Positions 1 through 12,119 of a stretch of 64,000 nucleotides of DNA are shown here, piece after piece. This stretch comes from Lamellibrachia satsuma (taxonomy: Eukaryota; Annelida; Polychaeta; Sabellida; Siboglinidae), in assembly GCA_033239005.1 (NCBI GenBank), contig BSQZ01000107.1, positions 410,001 to 474,000 on the forward strand, given 5' to 3'. The translations under genes were made by a program, and so were the position numbers. Position 1 is the stretch's first letter. Every line of letters starts with the position of its first letter. Below the pieces are notes generated by a model, which saw only the letters and a list, made by a program, of their open reading frames with translations, did not search any database and had not been told where the DNA came from.

Positions 1-969
1 ATATCAATGTTGTTAGAGAAATTCAAACAGCCTCTGCAAGTACAACATTATGTTACATTATTTAATACATCTGATGCATTTACATCAACATTCCCATTAT
101 TTTATTTACCTCCAACTTTCTATATTCATCATCAACAACAACAATAAATTTATTTATTATTGCATGTTTCAGATATTGTAAGATAAATCCAGATATCCTC
201 TGCCAGAACAACAAATGTTGAATATTAATCTCAATGAATATAGAGTAACACCAATACCAGAAATCAAATTTGATCATCATCGGATGCTGTGCCTGATGAA
301 GACATAGGCGATCACGACCTGCCATTTCCAACAATCACATGTGTCTTCAAACAGTTCTTTCACGCTCTTTCCAAGAGAGGCTTCTATACCATCGACGATT
401 TCAATTCTTTGTCGATCCCTGCTTATTTTCGCTCAATCATTCCCACTGTCACTGGATGTTCTAATTTTCTCTTTCTCGTCATGTGACCTATATATTCTGC
501 GTGTTGGTACGTGATTTTCCTGTTAGCGTGTTTGCTGTTCTAGATTTGCTTAATTATTTATCTTTTGTGTTCTCGATACTCCGATCATTCTTCTCAGAAC
601 CACATTTATATACAGAGGAAACGCTTTTCGTGTTGGAGAAAACTGTTTTTTGCCTGAATAATTTGTCTCTTGGTCTCATCATAGCACCAGCGATTAGAAG
701 TTATTTACGATCCTAAATATTTAATATTGTGAACTTGTTTCATAACAATCACGTTAACTACAATCTTTGAGCTGAACATGGTTTCAGTCTTCTTGCAATT
801 CATGCAGAGACATACCATTTTATACGTACACTATATGGAAGTCTAAATGTTGTTTCAAATGCCACAGAGAAATGCCCCTGCCCCATTCCAGTGAATGTGC
901 GCAACCAGTTCAAAATTGTCATTGGTTGATGGTATATTCAGCCGTTATGCCGACTTCTGAATGTTTCAG
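1..969. other. No recognisable gene; AT-rich sequence upstream of the PARP-like exons
   Basis: I find no conserved domain, RNA gene or repeat family here. Short open frames exist on both strands, such as 289-486 on the plus strand, but none has a recognisable motif or a convincing pair of splice sites. Earlier exons of the PARP-like gene must lie here or beyond the left edge, because the first recognisable exon starts inside the catalytic domain. Confidence 0.5.
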
Positions 970-1141
970 ATCACAAGAATTCAGAATCCAAAGTTGTACC
1001 GACAGTACGTGCTGCGCAGAAAACAAATTAAGAAGCATTGTGACAAACAAGCAGCTAAGGAGTGTACACTCTGGCGCAAAACAACCGCTGATGCTGTGGA
1101 TGACACCAATGCCAATGGCTTCAGAGACAGCGGCAGGAAGG
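970..1141 (+). CDS. PARP-family catalytic domain, penultimate exon (degenerate active site)
   Basis: This exon encodes the N-terminal half of an ADP-ribosyltransferase domain of PARP14/PARP10 type. It opens with an I-x-R-I-Q-N-P-x-L-Y-x-x-Y block followed by a basic helix, then L-W-R-K-T-T-A-D-A-V and an N-x-x-G-F element. In active family members the fourth block reads L-F-H-G-T; here His-Gly is replaced by Arg-Lys (CTCTGGCGCAAAACA), so the NAD-anchoring His is absent. The acceptor is TGTTTCAG at 962-969, and the donor G|GTAAGT at 1141/1142 leaves one base of a codon. The next exon starts with the two bases that complete it. Upstream domains (macro or WWE in relatives) are not visible. Family membership is confident; lack of activity is inferred from the missing residue. 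Confidence 0.8.
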
Positions 1142-2916
1142 GTAAGTGTTGATATATATCACACACTATACTGTGAAACTATGCAAATAAGTTAATCCCC
1201 AAAAATATCGTGTTCCCATTAATGTAGCCCATCAGGGCGGTCCAGTGGGAAAGTATACCATCAAATATATGTATTCCTTAGATCAGCTTTCACTGTGGTT
1301 CAACAATAGAATTGTGATTCACTAAAGAGGAATATATTGAGTATTCAGACAGGCAGGACATAATACAATATCAATCATTGTCCTCAGTAGTCATTGTCTT
1401 CGATGGACGTGTTTTGTTAAGATCTTACTAACGTCTGTTACAAAATATATTCTAATTATGAAAAACAAGTGCAGACTAGGGAACTTCAATTATACTTTAT
1501 TTTAATCAGGACACACCACCAAGTTCAACCTTCAGCACCTATATAATAACCTTAACAAAGATTTTTTATCCGCTGTATTTGAATGTAATAAATCATAGCT
1601 GCCCTGGAAAGATAGGGCTTGTAGATTGTACGAACTGCAATCTTATGCAGTTTCACCGTTGGCAGCTACACCCAGGATTGCTATAGAAAATAGTTTATTA
1701 CAGTCATTGACAGTAGAAGACTGAACAATCACGACAGAGTAAGCATACGATACACAGCCAAACATGACTATCACAAAGTATGTAAATGTTTAATATTGTT
1801 GAAAGAAAATATGCCACATATACCAGGCATAGGTTAATTAAATTTTTAATTTGTTAATTCAAATAACTCAATTAAGTTAATTAGCTTTGATGATCATAGT
1901 GTCCATCACACACAGCCACTCATCCAGTGACCCAAGTTCACCCAACCAATGTCAAAGGGAGCTTCTAGCCAGGCCAAGGCAGTTGTTTTGAACAGTGTCA
2001 ATGTCCAGCCAGTATCAATCAGTGAATAAGCTGAACTGTGAGTGTGCCTGGCCAGGTGCTACAGCTGTATTATGTAAGAGTATTGACTCCTCTTGCTTTT
2101 GTGACTTTCATCACCCCCCCAAGGGGATGCAGTACAAAGTATATCTGGAGTTTTTCTAGACATAATCCCACATGACAAAATCGAAAGGGACAAATGTGAA
2201 AAGTGAACGAAATCCCGCAATACAATATTTACTTAAATTCTTGAAATGTGCTTTAAAGTTTTAGAGACATTTGTGCAATGTAATATAATATAATATTTCA
2301 TTAACTTGCTTGCCATGTTGCAAACAGGGACACCAGTTAGCCCCCCCCCCCCCCCATAGCAGATAGTGGCTTCTTGTTTGTCTTGTTATTTTGCATGTGA
2401 ATTGTTGGCAGTAATCTTCTTGGAAGTAGTGGCTTCCACCTGTTTGCATGGGTGGCAAATGCAGTGACCATCTGGTAAAACAAAACAATCATATGATGTC
2501 TTCTACAGCATAATGCTGGGACCAGGGATTATGGGATATAATACAATCTTTGAAGACATCCATTTTCCACCTGTATTTATGTTCATCATGTCTAAGCCAC
2601 GTGTGTATGAAGACTTTGACCTCCCAGTCAACGTGGTAATTTAATTGAAGTTAATTGAAATTAATTGCTAATTGAATGAAAGTTAATTGTTAATTTAATT
2701 TAATTGAACAATTTAGGAGGTTAATTTAATTTAATAGACCTGATAAATGTTAAAGGTTAATTGAATTGAATTGGGGAACTGTCATTGCTAAGTGTCAATT
2801 GGTTGTATTAGTTACTTGTGTGTATCTGTACAATAATAAATAAATTCTTTTCACTATGGTATATTTGAATGCTGCATGCAATAAGTGCAGCTAAGTGTCG
2901 ATTGTGTTTCTTTTAG
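1142..2916 (+). other. Intron of the PARP-like gene
   Basis: GT at 1142 pairs with the pyrimidine-rich acceptor TTTCTTTTAG ending at 2916. The intron holds TTAATT-rich low-complexity stretches at about 1830-1890 and 2636-2780 and a 15-base poly-C run near 2341-2355. I see no gene or clear transposon inside. Confidence 0.65.
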
Positions 2917-3173
2917 CCACCCCCTTTGGCGATGCCATCCGCTTCTCTGTGAAACCATCGCCACAGAAACGTGCAAAGGGCATGAAATACGTCTACCTTG
3001 CGCGTGTTGTAACTGGTGAATACGCAGTGAGCAACGAAGATGATCCTGCTGCACACCAAACTCACGGAGTTCCTGTGTCTAAGTTTGATTCGTTGTTTGA
3101 TAGTTCTGCTAACACATATGGCGTGTTCTCCAGTGACCAGGCTTACCCGGAACACCTGGTCGAGTTTCGGTGA
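2917..3173 (+). CDS. PARP-family catalytic domain, terminal exon
   Basis: This exon gives the C-terminal half of the ART fold. In order: A-T-P-F-G-D-A-I-R-F-S, aligning with the family's A-T-x-Y-G-x-G-x-Y-F-A; Y-V-Y-L-A-R-V-V-T-G-E-Y, the core strand; and F-S-S-D-Q-A-Y-P-E-H-L-V-E-F-R before TGA at 3171-3173, the usual family C-terminus. Where relatives carry the second triad residue in an A-S-Y-S context, this protein reads K-P-S-P-Q, so the Tyr is missing too. Together with the lost His this predicts a pseudoenzyme, as reported for PARP13. The two bases CC complete the codon split by the preceding intron (G|CC, Ala), so the exon pair is phase-consistent. A processed or decayed copy cannot be fully excluded, but the frame is intact. 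Confidence 0.82.
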
Positions 3174-4607
<1,434 letters not shown>

Positions 4608-4856
4608 GATCAACATCGACCGCCTTCGCCTCCGCCGCTGCCTCCAGTGGCCTCTCCGCCAGTTCCACCATCGACAGGGCACCAGCACATGTACCGGCCA
4701 CAGGTACACACCACGACAACGACAAAACAATTACCTCCGACGAAATACGGCTTGGTATATTTGTCTTCGTCGCATTCGAGTTGTCCTTCTGTATTCGGTT
4801 GTTACAATTCAAACAACATTGCTAGTTGCGGGAATGTGCGGCAGATCGACGAATAA
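4608..4856 (+). CDS. Putative proline-rich terminal exon, unrecognised
   Basis: A possible acceptor (GCAATTTAG, ending at 4607) opens an 83-codon frame to the TAA at 4854-4856. The product begins with a proline-rich run (P-P-S-P-P-P-L-P-P-V), then a H-Q-H-M-Y-R-P-Q segment, a Thr tract, and a tail with three cysteines (S-C-P-S, G-C-Y, S-C-G). Proline-rich cytosolic tails of small membrane adaptors look like this, but I cannot name a family. No upstream exon or nearby AATAAA was found, so it may be chance. Confidence 0.3.
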   Translation, partial: DQHRPPSPPPLPPVASPPVPPSTGHQHMYRPQVHTTTTTKQLPPTKYGLVYLSSSHSSCPSVFGCYNSNNIASCGNVRQIDE

Positions 4857-5880
4857 CACACCTTCACAAAAGTAAATAACGACACAATTTGACAAGAATT
4901 TGTCACGAATATAGAGCTTTATTAGTTTATTTACGCAATCATCTTTGCTTATGTTATATATTTTAAATAATACAAATATATTTGAACTTTTAGAATATAT
5001 AATTATATATTTTGGGATACATAACATTAAGAAGACAACAAAGGTTACAATGAGCTATTACAATTAAAAAAATATATTTGACCGAATATTAGAGGCTAAT
5101 ATAACAATGTTAATGTACGGTTGATGTGGTTGACATGGCAACTCGCTCACTCCTGGTTAATGTGGTTGACATAGCAACTCGCTCACTCCTGGTTGCCACA
5201 ATTCACTCACCTAAAATGAGTGCCCTTCTAATTGGCAGTAAAAAGTTATGGTATTATAGTTTTCACACCTGCATAAACGAGTAGAGGAAGATGGGGCATG
5301 TCCGCACACCTCATGTGCCCACACCTCATGTGCGCACACCTCATGTCCACACACCTCATGTCCGCACACCTCATGTCCGCACACCTCATATCCGTACACC
5401 TCATTATCGACCAAACCGCGTAGAATTTGGTTTACAAAACTTTGTTTATGGTAGCACCTAACTCATACATCGAGCACTTGAACCAGCGAATTGAACTCGT
5501 TTGCGTCGTTAAGAAATTGTAAACTAAAATGTCTTTAATTATAATATCATGTACTGTTATACATATATTGATACGTAGCTCACACCGTCAATGATACATG
5601 TATATGCATATCGTGTGTGCTGATGCATTTTTAATGGATGTTAATATTGTTGTCAAATACATATCGTTGTCAAATAAACCTAACCGCCACAGAACGTGTC
5701 TGCGGGAAATGTGGTGGATGGATATGCTCCAGTTTACGTTTGCTTGAGTCATTATACGAGATATGACATACGAGTAGTATATATGAAGTTTTTAAACCTC
5801 AGTGAGTAAGAGCGAGTCATTTGATCCCTCCTATCTTCCCCATATGAAACATTTAAAATTATTCACAAGAATTGAGATGG
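4857..5880. other. Intergenic with two short tandem repeats
   Basis: No coding feature recognised. An approximately 45-bp unit (GGTTGACATGGCAACTCGCT...) occurs twice at about 5120-5205, and a 15-bp array follows at 5295-5405. The remainder is unremarkable AT-rich DNA up to the LINE. Confidence 0.55.
5295..5405. repeat. 15-bp tandem repeat, about 7 copies
   Basis: Unit CTCATGTCCGCACAC with single-base variants (GTGCCC, GTGCGC, GTCCAC). Because 15 is a multiple of three, the minus strand stays open as a pentapeptide repeat (G-H-E-V-C), which is an artefact of period. Confidence 0.9.
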
Positions 5881-5921
5881 TCCCTTAACTTCTAGCCAAT
5901 CCCGTTCCGTGACTTCCCCGG

Positions 5922-6794
5922 TTGCCTAGCAGAGGTGGTGAGAATGATGAGAGCAGAGGTGGTGAGACCGAGGAGAGCACAGGTGGTGAGACCGAGGAGA
6001 GCAGAGGTGGTGAGACCGAGGAGAGCAGAGGTGGTGAGACCAAGGAGAACAAGGAGGGCAGTGGCAATGTGACGGAGAAAGCTGGTAAGAAAATGAAAGA
6101 TGACAGAAGGCAGAGAATGCAACAAAAGAGAGGTAAGCGGGTGAGTGGAGAGGGATTGCCAGGTGGTAAGACAGTAAAGGTTGATGATATGAGAGAAAGG
6201 GGGCATACTAGTAGTGTGCAACAGGAAAGGAGCTTTGCTGATGTAGTATCACAGGGGAAAGCGAGGAAAGCCCGGGTATTTATGGGGGATTCCATCATTA
6301 GGAAAGTGGATAAAATTGTAAATAGAGGAGATGACATAACAGTATGCCTACCAGGGGCAAAAGTAGAGGATATAGCAGAGAAGGCAGGACAGGTCATGGG
6401 TGGTGGCACGGGAGGTGCTGTTCTCGTGCATGTGGGAACGAACAATGCAGAGAAGGAGGGAACGTCATCCATCGTTGGTAAGTACAGGAGGTTGATCAAG
6501 ACACTTAAAGAGGCACGAGTTGGGCAGATCGTATTGTCGGGGATATTACCAATAATGGGAGGCAGGGGTGAGGAATATAGGAACTGTAGAAGGATGGCGA
6601 TCAACACACAGGTGCAGAGGGTATGTATGGAGGAGGGAGTAGGCTTCGTAGACATGTGGTTAAACTTTGTGGGAAGATGTGACTTTTTCATGAGAGATGG
6701 ACTACATCTGACAGGGAAGGGCGCTGCAGTTCTTGCGTGTGAGTTTGTCAGAGTTGTCGACGAGGGCACAGGTACCATAAATTATTTAAACTAG
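5922..6794 (+). CDS. LINE ORF1 with SGNH-hydrolase (esterase) domain
   Basis: About 290 codons are open. The first ~45 residues are an in-frame 8-residue repeat (E-S-R-G-G-E-T-E), expanded from a 24-bp unit. A basic, glutamine-rich linker follows, then an SGNH esterase fold: block I F-M-G-D-S-I-I near residue 125, block III H-V-G-T-N-N near 170 and block V D-G-L-H-L near 265. Ser, Asn, Asp and His are all present. CR1-group ORF1 proteins with an esterase domain are known; they are thought to act in ribonucleoprotein or membrane handling during retrotransposition. No ATG is found at the 5' end of the frame, so the true start may be lost upstream. Unlike ORF2, this frame is intact. Confidence 0.82.
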   Translation: MPSRGGENDESRGGETEESTGGETEESRGGETEESRGGETKENKEGSGNVTEKAGKKMKDDRRQRMQQKRGKRVSGEGLPGGKTVKVDDMRERGHTSSVQQERSFADVVSQGKARKARVFMGDSIIRKVDKIVNRGDDITVCLPGAKVEDIAEKAGQVMGGGTGGAVLVHVGTNNAEKEGTSSIVGKYRRLIKTLKEARVGQIVLSGILPIMGGRGEEYRNCRRMAINTQVQRVCMEEGVGFVDMWLNFVGRCDFFMRDGLHLTGKGAAVLACEFVRVVDEGTGTINYLN

Positions 6795-6887
6795 ATGCGC
6801 AGGGGGAACTGACAGAGAAAACTCAAAGGAGTACTACTACAAATACACATCCAAAGAAATGTTCACCAATAATTTCAGACAATGAAC

Positions 6888-9656
6888 TTAAATGTGTATG
6901 CTTAAATGTCAGGAGCATAGTAAAGTGAGTTAGACATTATGGTAGCAGATATTGACCCTCATGTAATAGGCATCACAGAATCATAGGCAAATGAAGATAT
7001 AATAGATGCTGAGTTAGCACTGACAGGCTATGTAATGTTTAGGAAGGATAGACGAGAAAGAAGGGGAGGTGGAGTAATTTTGTATATTAAAGAATCTATC
7101 CAAGCATATGAAATTACACTGAAAAGTGAAGCAGATAGTGTGGAAGCCATTTGGTGTAACATAGTTACCAGGAACTCAACATTAACAATAGGAGTAGTTT
7201 ATCGTAGTCCTAACATAGGACAAGAGGAAGATGTAAAATTACAAAAGGCGATAAGGGAGGTGAGCAAGGGAGAATGTGTTATAATGGGTGATTTTAACCA
7301 TGGACATATACAATGGGAATCATTAGAGAGTGCTGGAGGGGACGACCATCAGTTTCTACTTCTAACACAGGATTGTTTCCTTACTCAACATGTCTTGGAA
7401 CCAACCAGAGGTGGGAATGTGTTAGATTTAATTTTGTCTTCTCAAAATGAATTAGTTGACAATGTTAAAGTACACGAACCTTTGGGTTCAAGTGACCATA
7501 ACCAAATCCATTTTAATATAAAAGTAAAGACAGGGAATACATATAAAAAACATTGGAGGAGGAACTTCACCAAAGGCAAATATAAAGTGATGAGAACATA
7601 TCTAGCAAATATAGATTGGAATAACTTGCTGAAGAACAAGACAGCAACAGAATGCTGGACTTGTTTAAAATATGAGATTGAGGGCATTATTGAGAAATTT
7701 ATTCCATTAAGAAAACAAGGGAAAAGATCCAGGAAAAAACACCTGCAAAAGAAGCTATTAGAAAAATTGCTCACAAACAGATGCTGTGGAGGGTCTATAA
7801 ACACACTGGAAATGTAGAAGACTACACAAACTACAAAGAGGCACTTAACCTAGCTACAACTGAAATTAGAAAATCTAAAAGAACCTTTGAAACAAAATTG
7901 GCAGGTAATATAAAAAATTACAGCAAGAGTTTCTATGCTTATGTAAGGAGTAAACAGAAAGTTCGAGATAAGGTCGGACCACTGGAAAACAACAGTGAAA
8001 ACATAATTTCAGATGGGTTCCAAATGGCAGAGATCCTGAATGAGTATTTCAGCTCAGTTTTTACCACAGAAGATATCAGCTCACTCCCAGTTCCATTGAC
8101 TAAATTTGAGGGCAATAAATCAGAACATTTAGGGCAGTTATTTGTAACTCCTGAAATGATAGCAAAGAAAATTAAGAAGATGAAAGATAATAAATCACCT
8201 GGAGTTGATGGGATACCACCAAAACTGCTAGAGGAAATTGTTGATCAAATTAGTACACCACTTGCAAACTTATTTAACTTGTCACTAGAAGAAGGAATAG
8301 TTCCGTCAGAATGGAAAGAAGCAAACATTACGCCGCTATTTAAGAAGGGATCGAGGAAGAAGCCAGAAAATTACAGACCAGTGAGTTTAACATCAGTTGT
8401 TTGTAAATTACTCGAAACATTAATTAGAGACCACATGGTGGAATTCCTCGTAAAACATAAATTAATAAATACATCTCAACATGGATTCCTAAAAGCAAGG
8501 TCATGTCTAACCAATCTCTTATGTTTTTTAGAAGAAATTACAAAGTGGGTAGATGACGGGTCACCAGTGGATGTTGTCTACTTAGATTTTCAGAAAGCCT
8601 TCGATAAAGTGCCACATCAAAGATTGTTACTTAAACTTAAAGCCCATGGTATAGGCAATGATGTAATCAACTGGATAGAAAAGTGGCTTACACACAGAAG
8701 ACAGAGAGTAATAGTAGACGGTGAGATTTCAAACTGGAAATCTGTTTTGAGTGGGGTACCACAGGGATCAGTATTAGGCCCTATACTGTTTTTAATACAT
8801 ATATATAAATGATTTGGAGGATGACATATCTAGCAAAGTACTCAAATTTGCAGATGACACAAAGGTATTCAGAAAGGTTACTAATGATACAGATAACCAA
8901 AGTTTACAGGATGATCTGGAGAAATTAGTTAAATGATCAGAAAAATGGCAAATGTTATTCAACTTTGGGAAGTGTAAATGTATACACATAGGACATGGAA
9001 ATATGGACGAGGAATATAAAATGGGGGATGCTGTACTAGGTAGAACCACAAAAGAAAAGGATTTAGGCGTAACATTTAATGCTGACATGAAAGTTTCAGA
9101 GCAATGTGGGATTGCTGCTTCGAAAGGAAATCAAATCCTAGGGCTAATTAGGAGAACTATCACGTATAAGGAGAAACAGCTAATTGTACCCCTGTACAAA
9201 GCAATAGTTAGACCACATTTGGAATATTGTATTCAAGCATGGAGGCCATATCATAAAAAAGACATAGATAAGCTAGAAAGAATACAACGAAGAGCAACTA
9301 AGATGATTCCAGAATTAAGAGACCTTAGTTACGAAAGTCCCTTATTACAATGTGGTTTGACAACACTAGAGACCAGGAGACTAAGAGGAGACCAAATAGA
9401 AGTGTTTAAAATAGTGAACGGTTATGAGGATGTTGATAGGAATGTGTTCTTCAAACTTAAAGAAGGCAGTAGAACCAGAGGACACAAAGCAGCATTAGTT
9501 AAGGAGCAGTGTAGGTTGGACATGAGAAAGTACTCTTTCTCACAGAGGGTGATAAATGAATGGAACAAACTGCCAAATGATTGTGTTAATGCTAGTAGTG
9601 TGAATATGTTTAAAAATAGAATTGACATATATCTGATAAGGGCGGGCTACACATAG
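6888..9656 (+). pseudogene. LINE ORF2 (endonuclease-reverse transcriptase), frameshifted
   Basis: Pieces in order: an AP-endonuclease start (C-L-N-V-R-S-I-V) near 6898; the long frame 7035-7817 with G-G-G-V-I-L-Y-I, V-V-Y-R-S-P-N, M-G-D-F-N-H and the S-S-D-H block; then 7781-8812 with RT motifs N-Y-R-P-V-S-L-T-S, Y-L-D-F-Q-K-A-F-D and G-V-P-Q-G-S-V-L-G-P; then the F-A-D-D catalytic motif near 8849 in a further frame; and 8952-9656 with the thumb and C-terminal region (L-E-Y-C-I-Q-A-W, I-Q-R-R-A-T-K, W-N-K-L-P). Breaks: a frameshift near 6925, TGG to TAG near 6983, a frameshift near 7800, a small insertion near 8800 (TATATA) and TGG to TGA near 8935. The homology is clear and the copy is defunct. 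Confidence 0.88.
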
Positions 9657-9756
9657 ATGAGAAAATTGTTGGACTCTCGATAAGCCAATGGCTTCCTTGT
9701 CCACTTGCCATCTGGAACTTGTTGTTCGAGATGGCAATCTTGTTAAATCTTGTTAA

Positions 9757-10605
9757 ATAAACCCGGCTGGAGAGGTTTGGCGGTTACCTGTCGTCCGTCC
9801 ACGTTCACAGCGAGGAAGTTGATGTAGTTGTCCTTGGCGTGGAACGGATTCTTGGCGTACGAACCGTTGTAGGCATCTTTGTCGATGCAGCACAGCACCA
9901 GCCGTTTGGGTAGGGTACTGAAGAATAAGTTCTCGTGCGTGTGCGAGTTGGCTCCGCTGGTATGGAATAGACCTTGCAGTCGACGGAACGCATCGGATAC
10001 TTGACCGGATTCAGGACGGCTCTCGTCGCGAACAAGGTGCTATCAACGATACGGATCTTGTATTGAGGGTTTGCACTGGCAGCTATCAGCACGTACGCAT
10101 CTATGTTTTGAATCAGTCGAATTTTGAAGTCGACGCTGTTGATCAGGAATTGATCCTGCAGGAACAGGTCCACGTGTAGTCGTCCTACCATCTCGACCAC
10201 ATGACTCTGGGTGACGTGAGTTCGTCGAGCCACGAACCCTAAATTAAGAGCGTCTCCATCGGCGATCTCGACGGCATCCATGTGAGTGGGCATGTCCTTG
10301 TACCACAGTTGACTCGACAACTGCGTCTCCTTGGCCTCGCTACACTAACTCAGTAGCAGTTCTATGTAGGCATGTTATGCATACGTGTTGGTCGAAGTGG
10401 TCACGAGAGTATCGTTCAGGTATACGTCAAACTGACTGAATAGTGAATGCAGCCATTTATTCACCGGACCCACCGCATCGTTACTATCGATACTGCTTCC
10501 GTCGGTGTTGACCACCTTCGCTCACACGACCAGGTTAGTGTTGGCGAGATCCAGATAATCGTTTCACGATCCGGATAGTAAGAATTCGATCGGTCCACCT
10601 GAGTC
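9757..10605 (-). pseudogene. Degenerate F54H12.2-like ORF, element-associated family
   Basis: Read on the minus strand from about 10605, this resembles the invertebrate family annotated as F54H12.2-like. Visible landmarks are an I-E-F-L-L-S-G-S start with D-Y-L-D-L-A-N-T, then V-N-K-W-L-H-S-L-F-S-Q-F-D-V-Y-L, L-W-Y-K-D-M-P-T-H-M-D, V-D-M/E-M-V-G-R-L-H-V-D-L-F-type residues with Q-D-Q-F-L-I-N-S-V, and near the 3' end N-Y-I-N-F-L-A-V-N-V-D-G. In-frame stops lie near 10351 and 10521, and a frameshift near 9990 separates the pieces. The family is multicopy in invertebrate genomes and, as I recall, linked to large DNA elements of Polinton/adintovirus kind; I could not verify this. The LINE 3' end cuts it near 9757. 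Confidence 0.65.
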
Positions 10606-10639
10606 AAGAGAGGACATCGGCTGATGTCCCACGCAATGG

Positions 10640-11780
10640 CTGTGGACGATGCTGGTCTGAGTCGGCGACAACGCGAAGAGATCGCCTTTGAGAATGCACC
10701 TGCACCGCAGAATGCCCAGGAGCTAAGCAGCTTATTGCGCTTATCTACTACTATCACAACTTTCTGCGAAACCTGAGCACCATTTTGGCACCGCTCCACG
10801 AGCTAACCCGCCAACATGTCAAATGGAAGTGGGGGGCCGAGACAGAAGAAAGCCTTCGATGAAGCAAAGGCATTGCTTTCTTCCTCCAAAGTGTTTCTAC
10901 ATTACAACCCTGATCTACCCATCAGTGTCAGCAGCGATACTTCTCCATACGGAATTGGAAGTGTGTGGTTACAGCGCTTACGAGATGGATGAGAAAAACC
11001 AATAGCTTATGCTTCCCGAACTCTCTCCTCTTGTGAAAAAGTATGCACAATTGGAGAAGGAAGCGTTGACACTTGTCTACGGAATCACCAAATTCAATAA
11101 GTACCTCTATGGACGTGACTTCATCCTACAAACAGACCAAAAGTTGTTGTTTGGACTCTTGAATGAAGACCACACAATCTCAGCAATGTGTAGTGCCAGA
11201 ATTCAAAGATGGGCGCTGACACTTAGTGACTATCAGTACTCTTTAGCCAGATCAAAGTATCAGTCATGCTGATGGTTTGATCCGTCTACCACTATCAGAT
11301 GCACCAAACCAAGTGCTGATGAAGTTATCCTAGCGCTATCCACCATGGATGAAACACCGACCACTGCATAGAAAATTGCGAAGTGGACAGCAACATACCC
11401 TGCGTTATTGCGAGTTCGTCAGTTTATGGAAAGAGGCTGGCCTTTGCAAGCTCCAAACGACTTAGAAACTCATGGTCGTAGGAACGACTGAGTGTACAAC
11501 ATGGTGTGTTGTTCTGGGCAGCCAGAGTCATAATACCGTCAACCGGTCCTGATATACTAGACGAACTGCACGAGACACACCCTTGTATTGTCAAAATGAA
11601 ACAGTAGCAAGGAGCTATTTGTGGTGGCCGGGGTGAAACACTGAAATTGAAATGCGTGTGAAAGACTGTGTCACACGTCAGATAACATAACAACCACCAG
11701 CGGTACCACTGTATCCGTGGGAATGGTCTGAATTAATCGATGTTCAGAACTGCCATCTACAGATGAACTAGGTGACTTCA
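10640..11780 (+). pseudogene. Ty3/gypsy-type pol remnant (RT connection, RNase H, integrase start)
   Basis: A plus-strand Ty3/gypsy pol fragment. In order: Y-Y-H-N-F-L-R-N-L-S with A-P-L-H-E-L-T near 10750-10805; F-D-E-A-K-A-L-L near 10855; S-S-D-T-S-P-Y-G-I-G near 10935, the RNase H start; I-A-Y-A-S-R-T-L near 11003; L-E-K-E-A-L-T-L-V-Y-G near 11055; F-I-L-Q-T-D-Q near 11125; and a degraded integrase zinc-binding part near 11560 (L-H-E-T-H-P). Several stops and shifts break it. No LTRs were recognised, so the ends are open. Confidence 0.8.
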
Positions 11781-12119
11781 AATGGGATAGTTGACATTCT
11801 AAACTTCTACAAGATTGTGTAAAGTGATCAACAAGGAGTTATTGCATTAATTGTGCTATTTTAATAGTCAATTGATGAAAAGGCAGCATTTGTGTGCACA
11901 GCGAGCCTTGTTTTACGCGGCCAACACTACGACGTCGGTGTCAACAGTCCGGATGATTATCTTTTGGTGGTCAACACTACGATGTCTGTGTATTTTGGTG
12001 GTCATGCTTCGCTGCACGGGATGCACACAGCAACATGCGACTGTCAGCTTCTTCATGTCTGCATGGGGCGAGCGAGGCCAGATCCGGCAGTGGAAGCCTC
12101 TCCATCAGTGATGACAAGT
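11781..12119. other. Unassigned sequence beside gypsy debris
   Basis: Two overlapping open frames of 86 and 141 codons run through here on the plus strand without recognisable motifs. Their downstream half is antisense to the degenerate ORF at 12120-12694, so I do not call them genes. Nothing else seen. Confidence 0.4.

Larger units (their letters stand above)
5885..9770 (+). mobile_element. CR1-like non-LTR retrotransposon (family A), nearly full length but broken
   Basis: A two-ORF LINE: ORF1 with an SGNH-esterase domain (5922-6794), and ORF2 with AP endonuclease plus reverse transcriptase (about 6888-9656). The 3' end is a short duplicated motif, ATCTTGTTAA twice, as is typical of CR1-type elements that end in small tandem repeats rather than poly-A. 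ORF2 is interrupted by frameshifts near 6925, 7800 and 8800, an in-frame TAG near 6983 and a TGA near 8935, so the copy cannot supply its own machinery. Its 3' end abuts an F54H12.2-like ORF at about 9757-9765, so it inserted into that older sequence. Two more copies of the family lie at 16.43-18.26 kb (minus) and 33.59-33.90 kb (plus). Confidence 0.88.

Noticed and set aside
289..486. Plus-strand 65-codon ORF as an upstream PARP exon
   Set aside because: No PARP, WWE or macro-domain motif, and no splice sites that fit the phase of the exon at 970.
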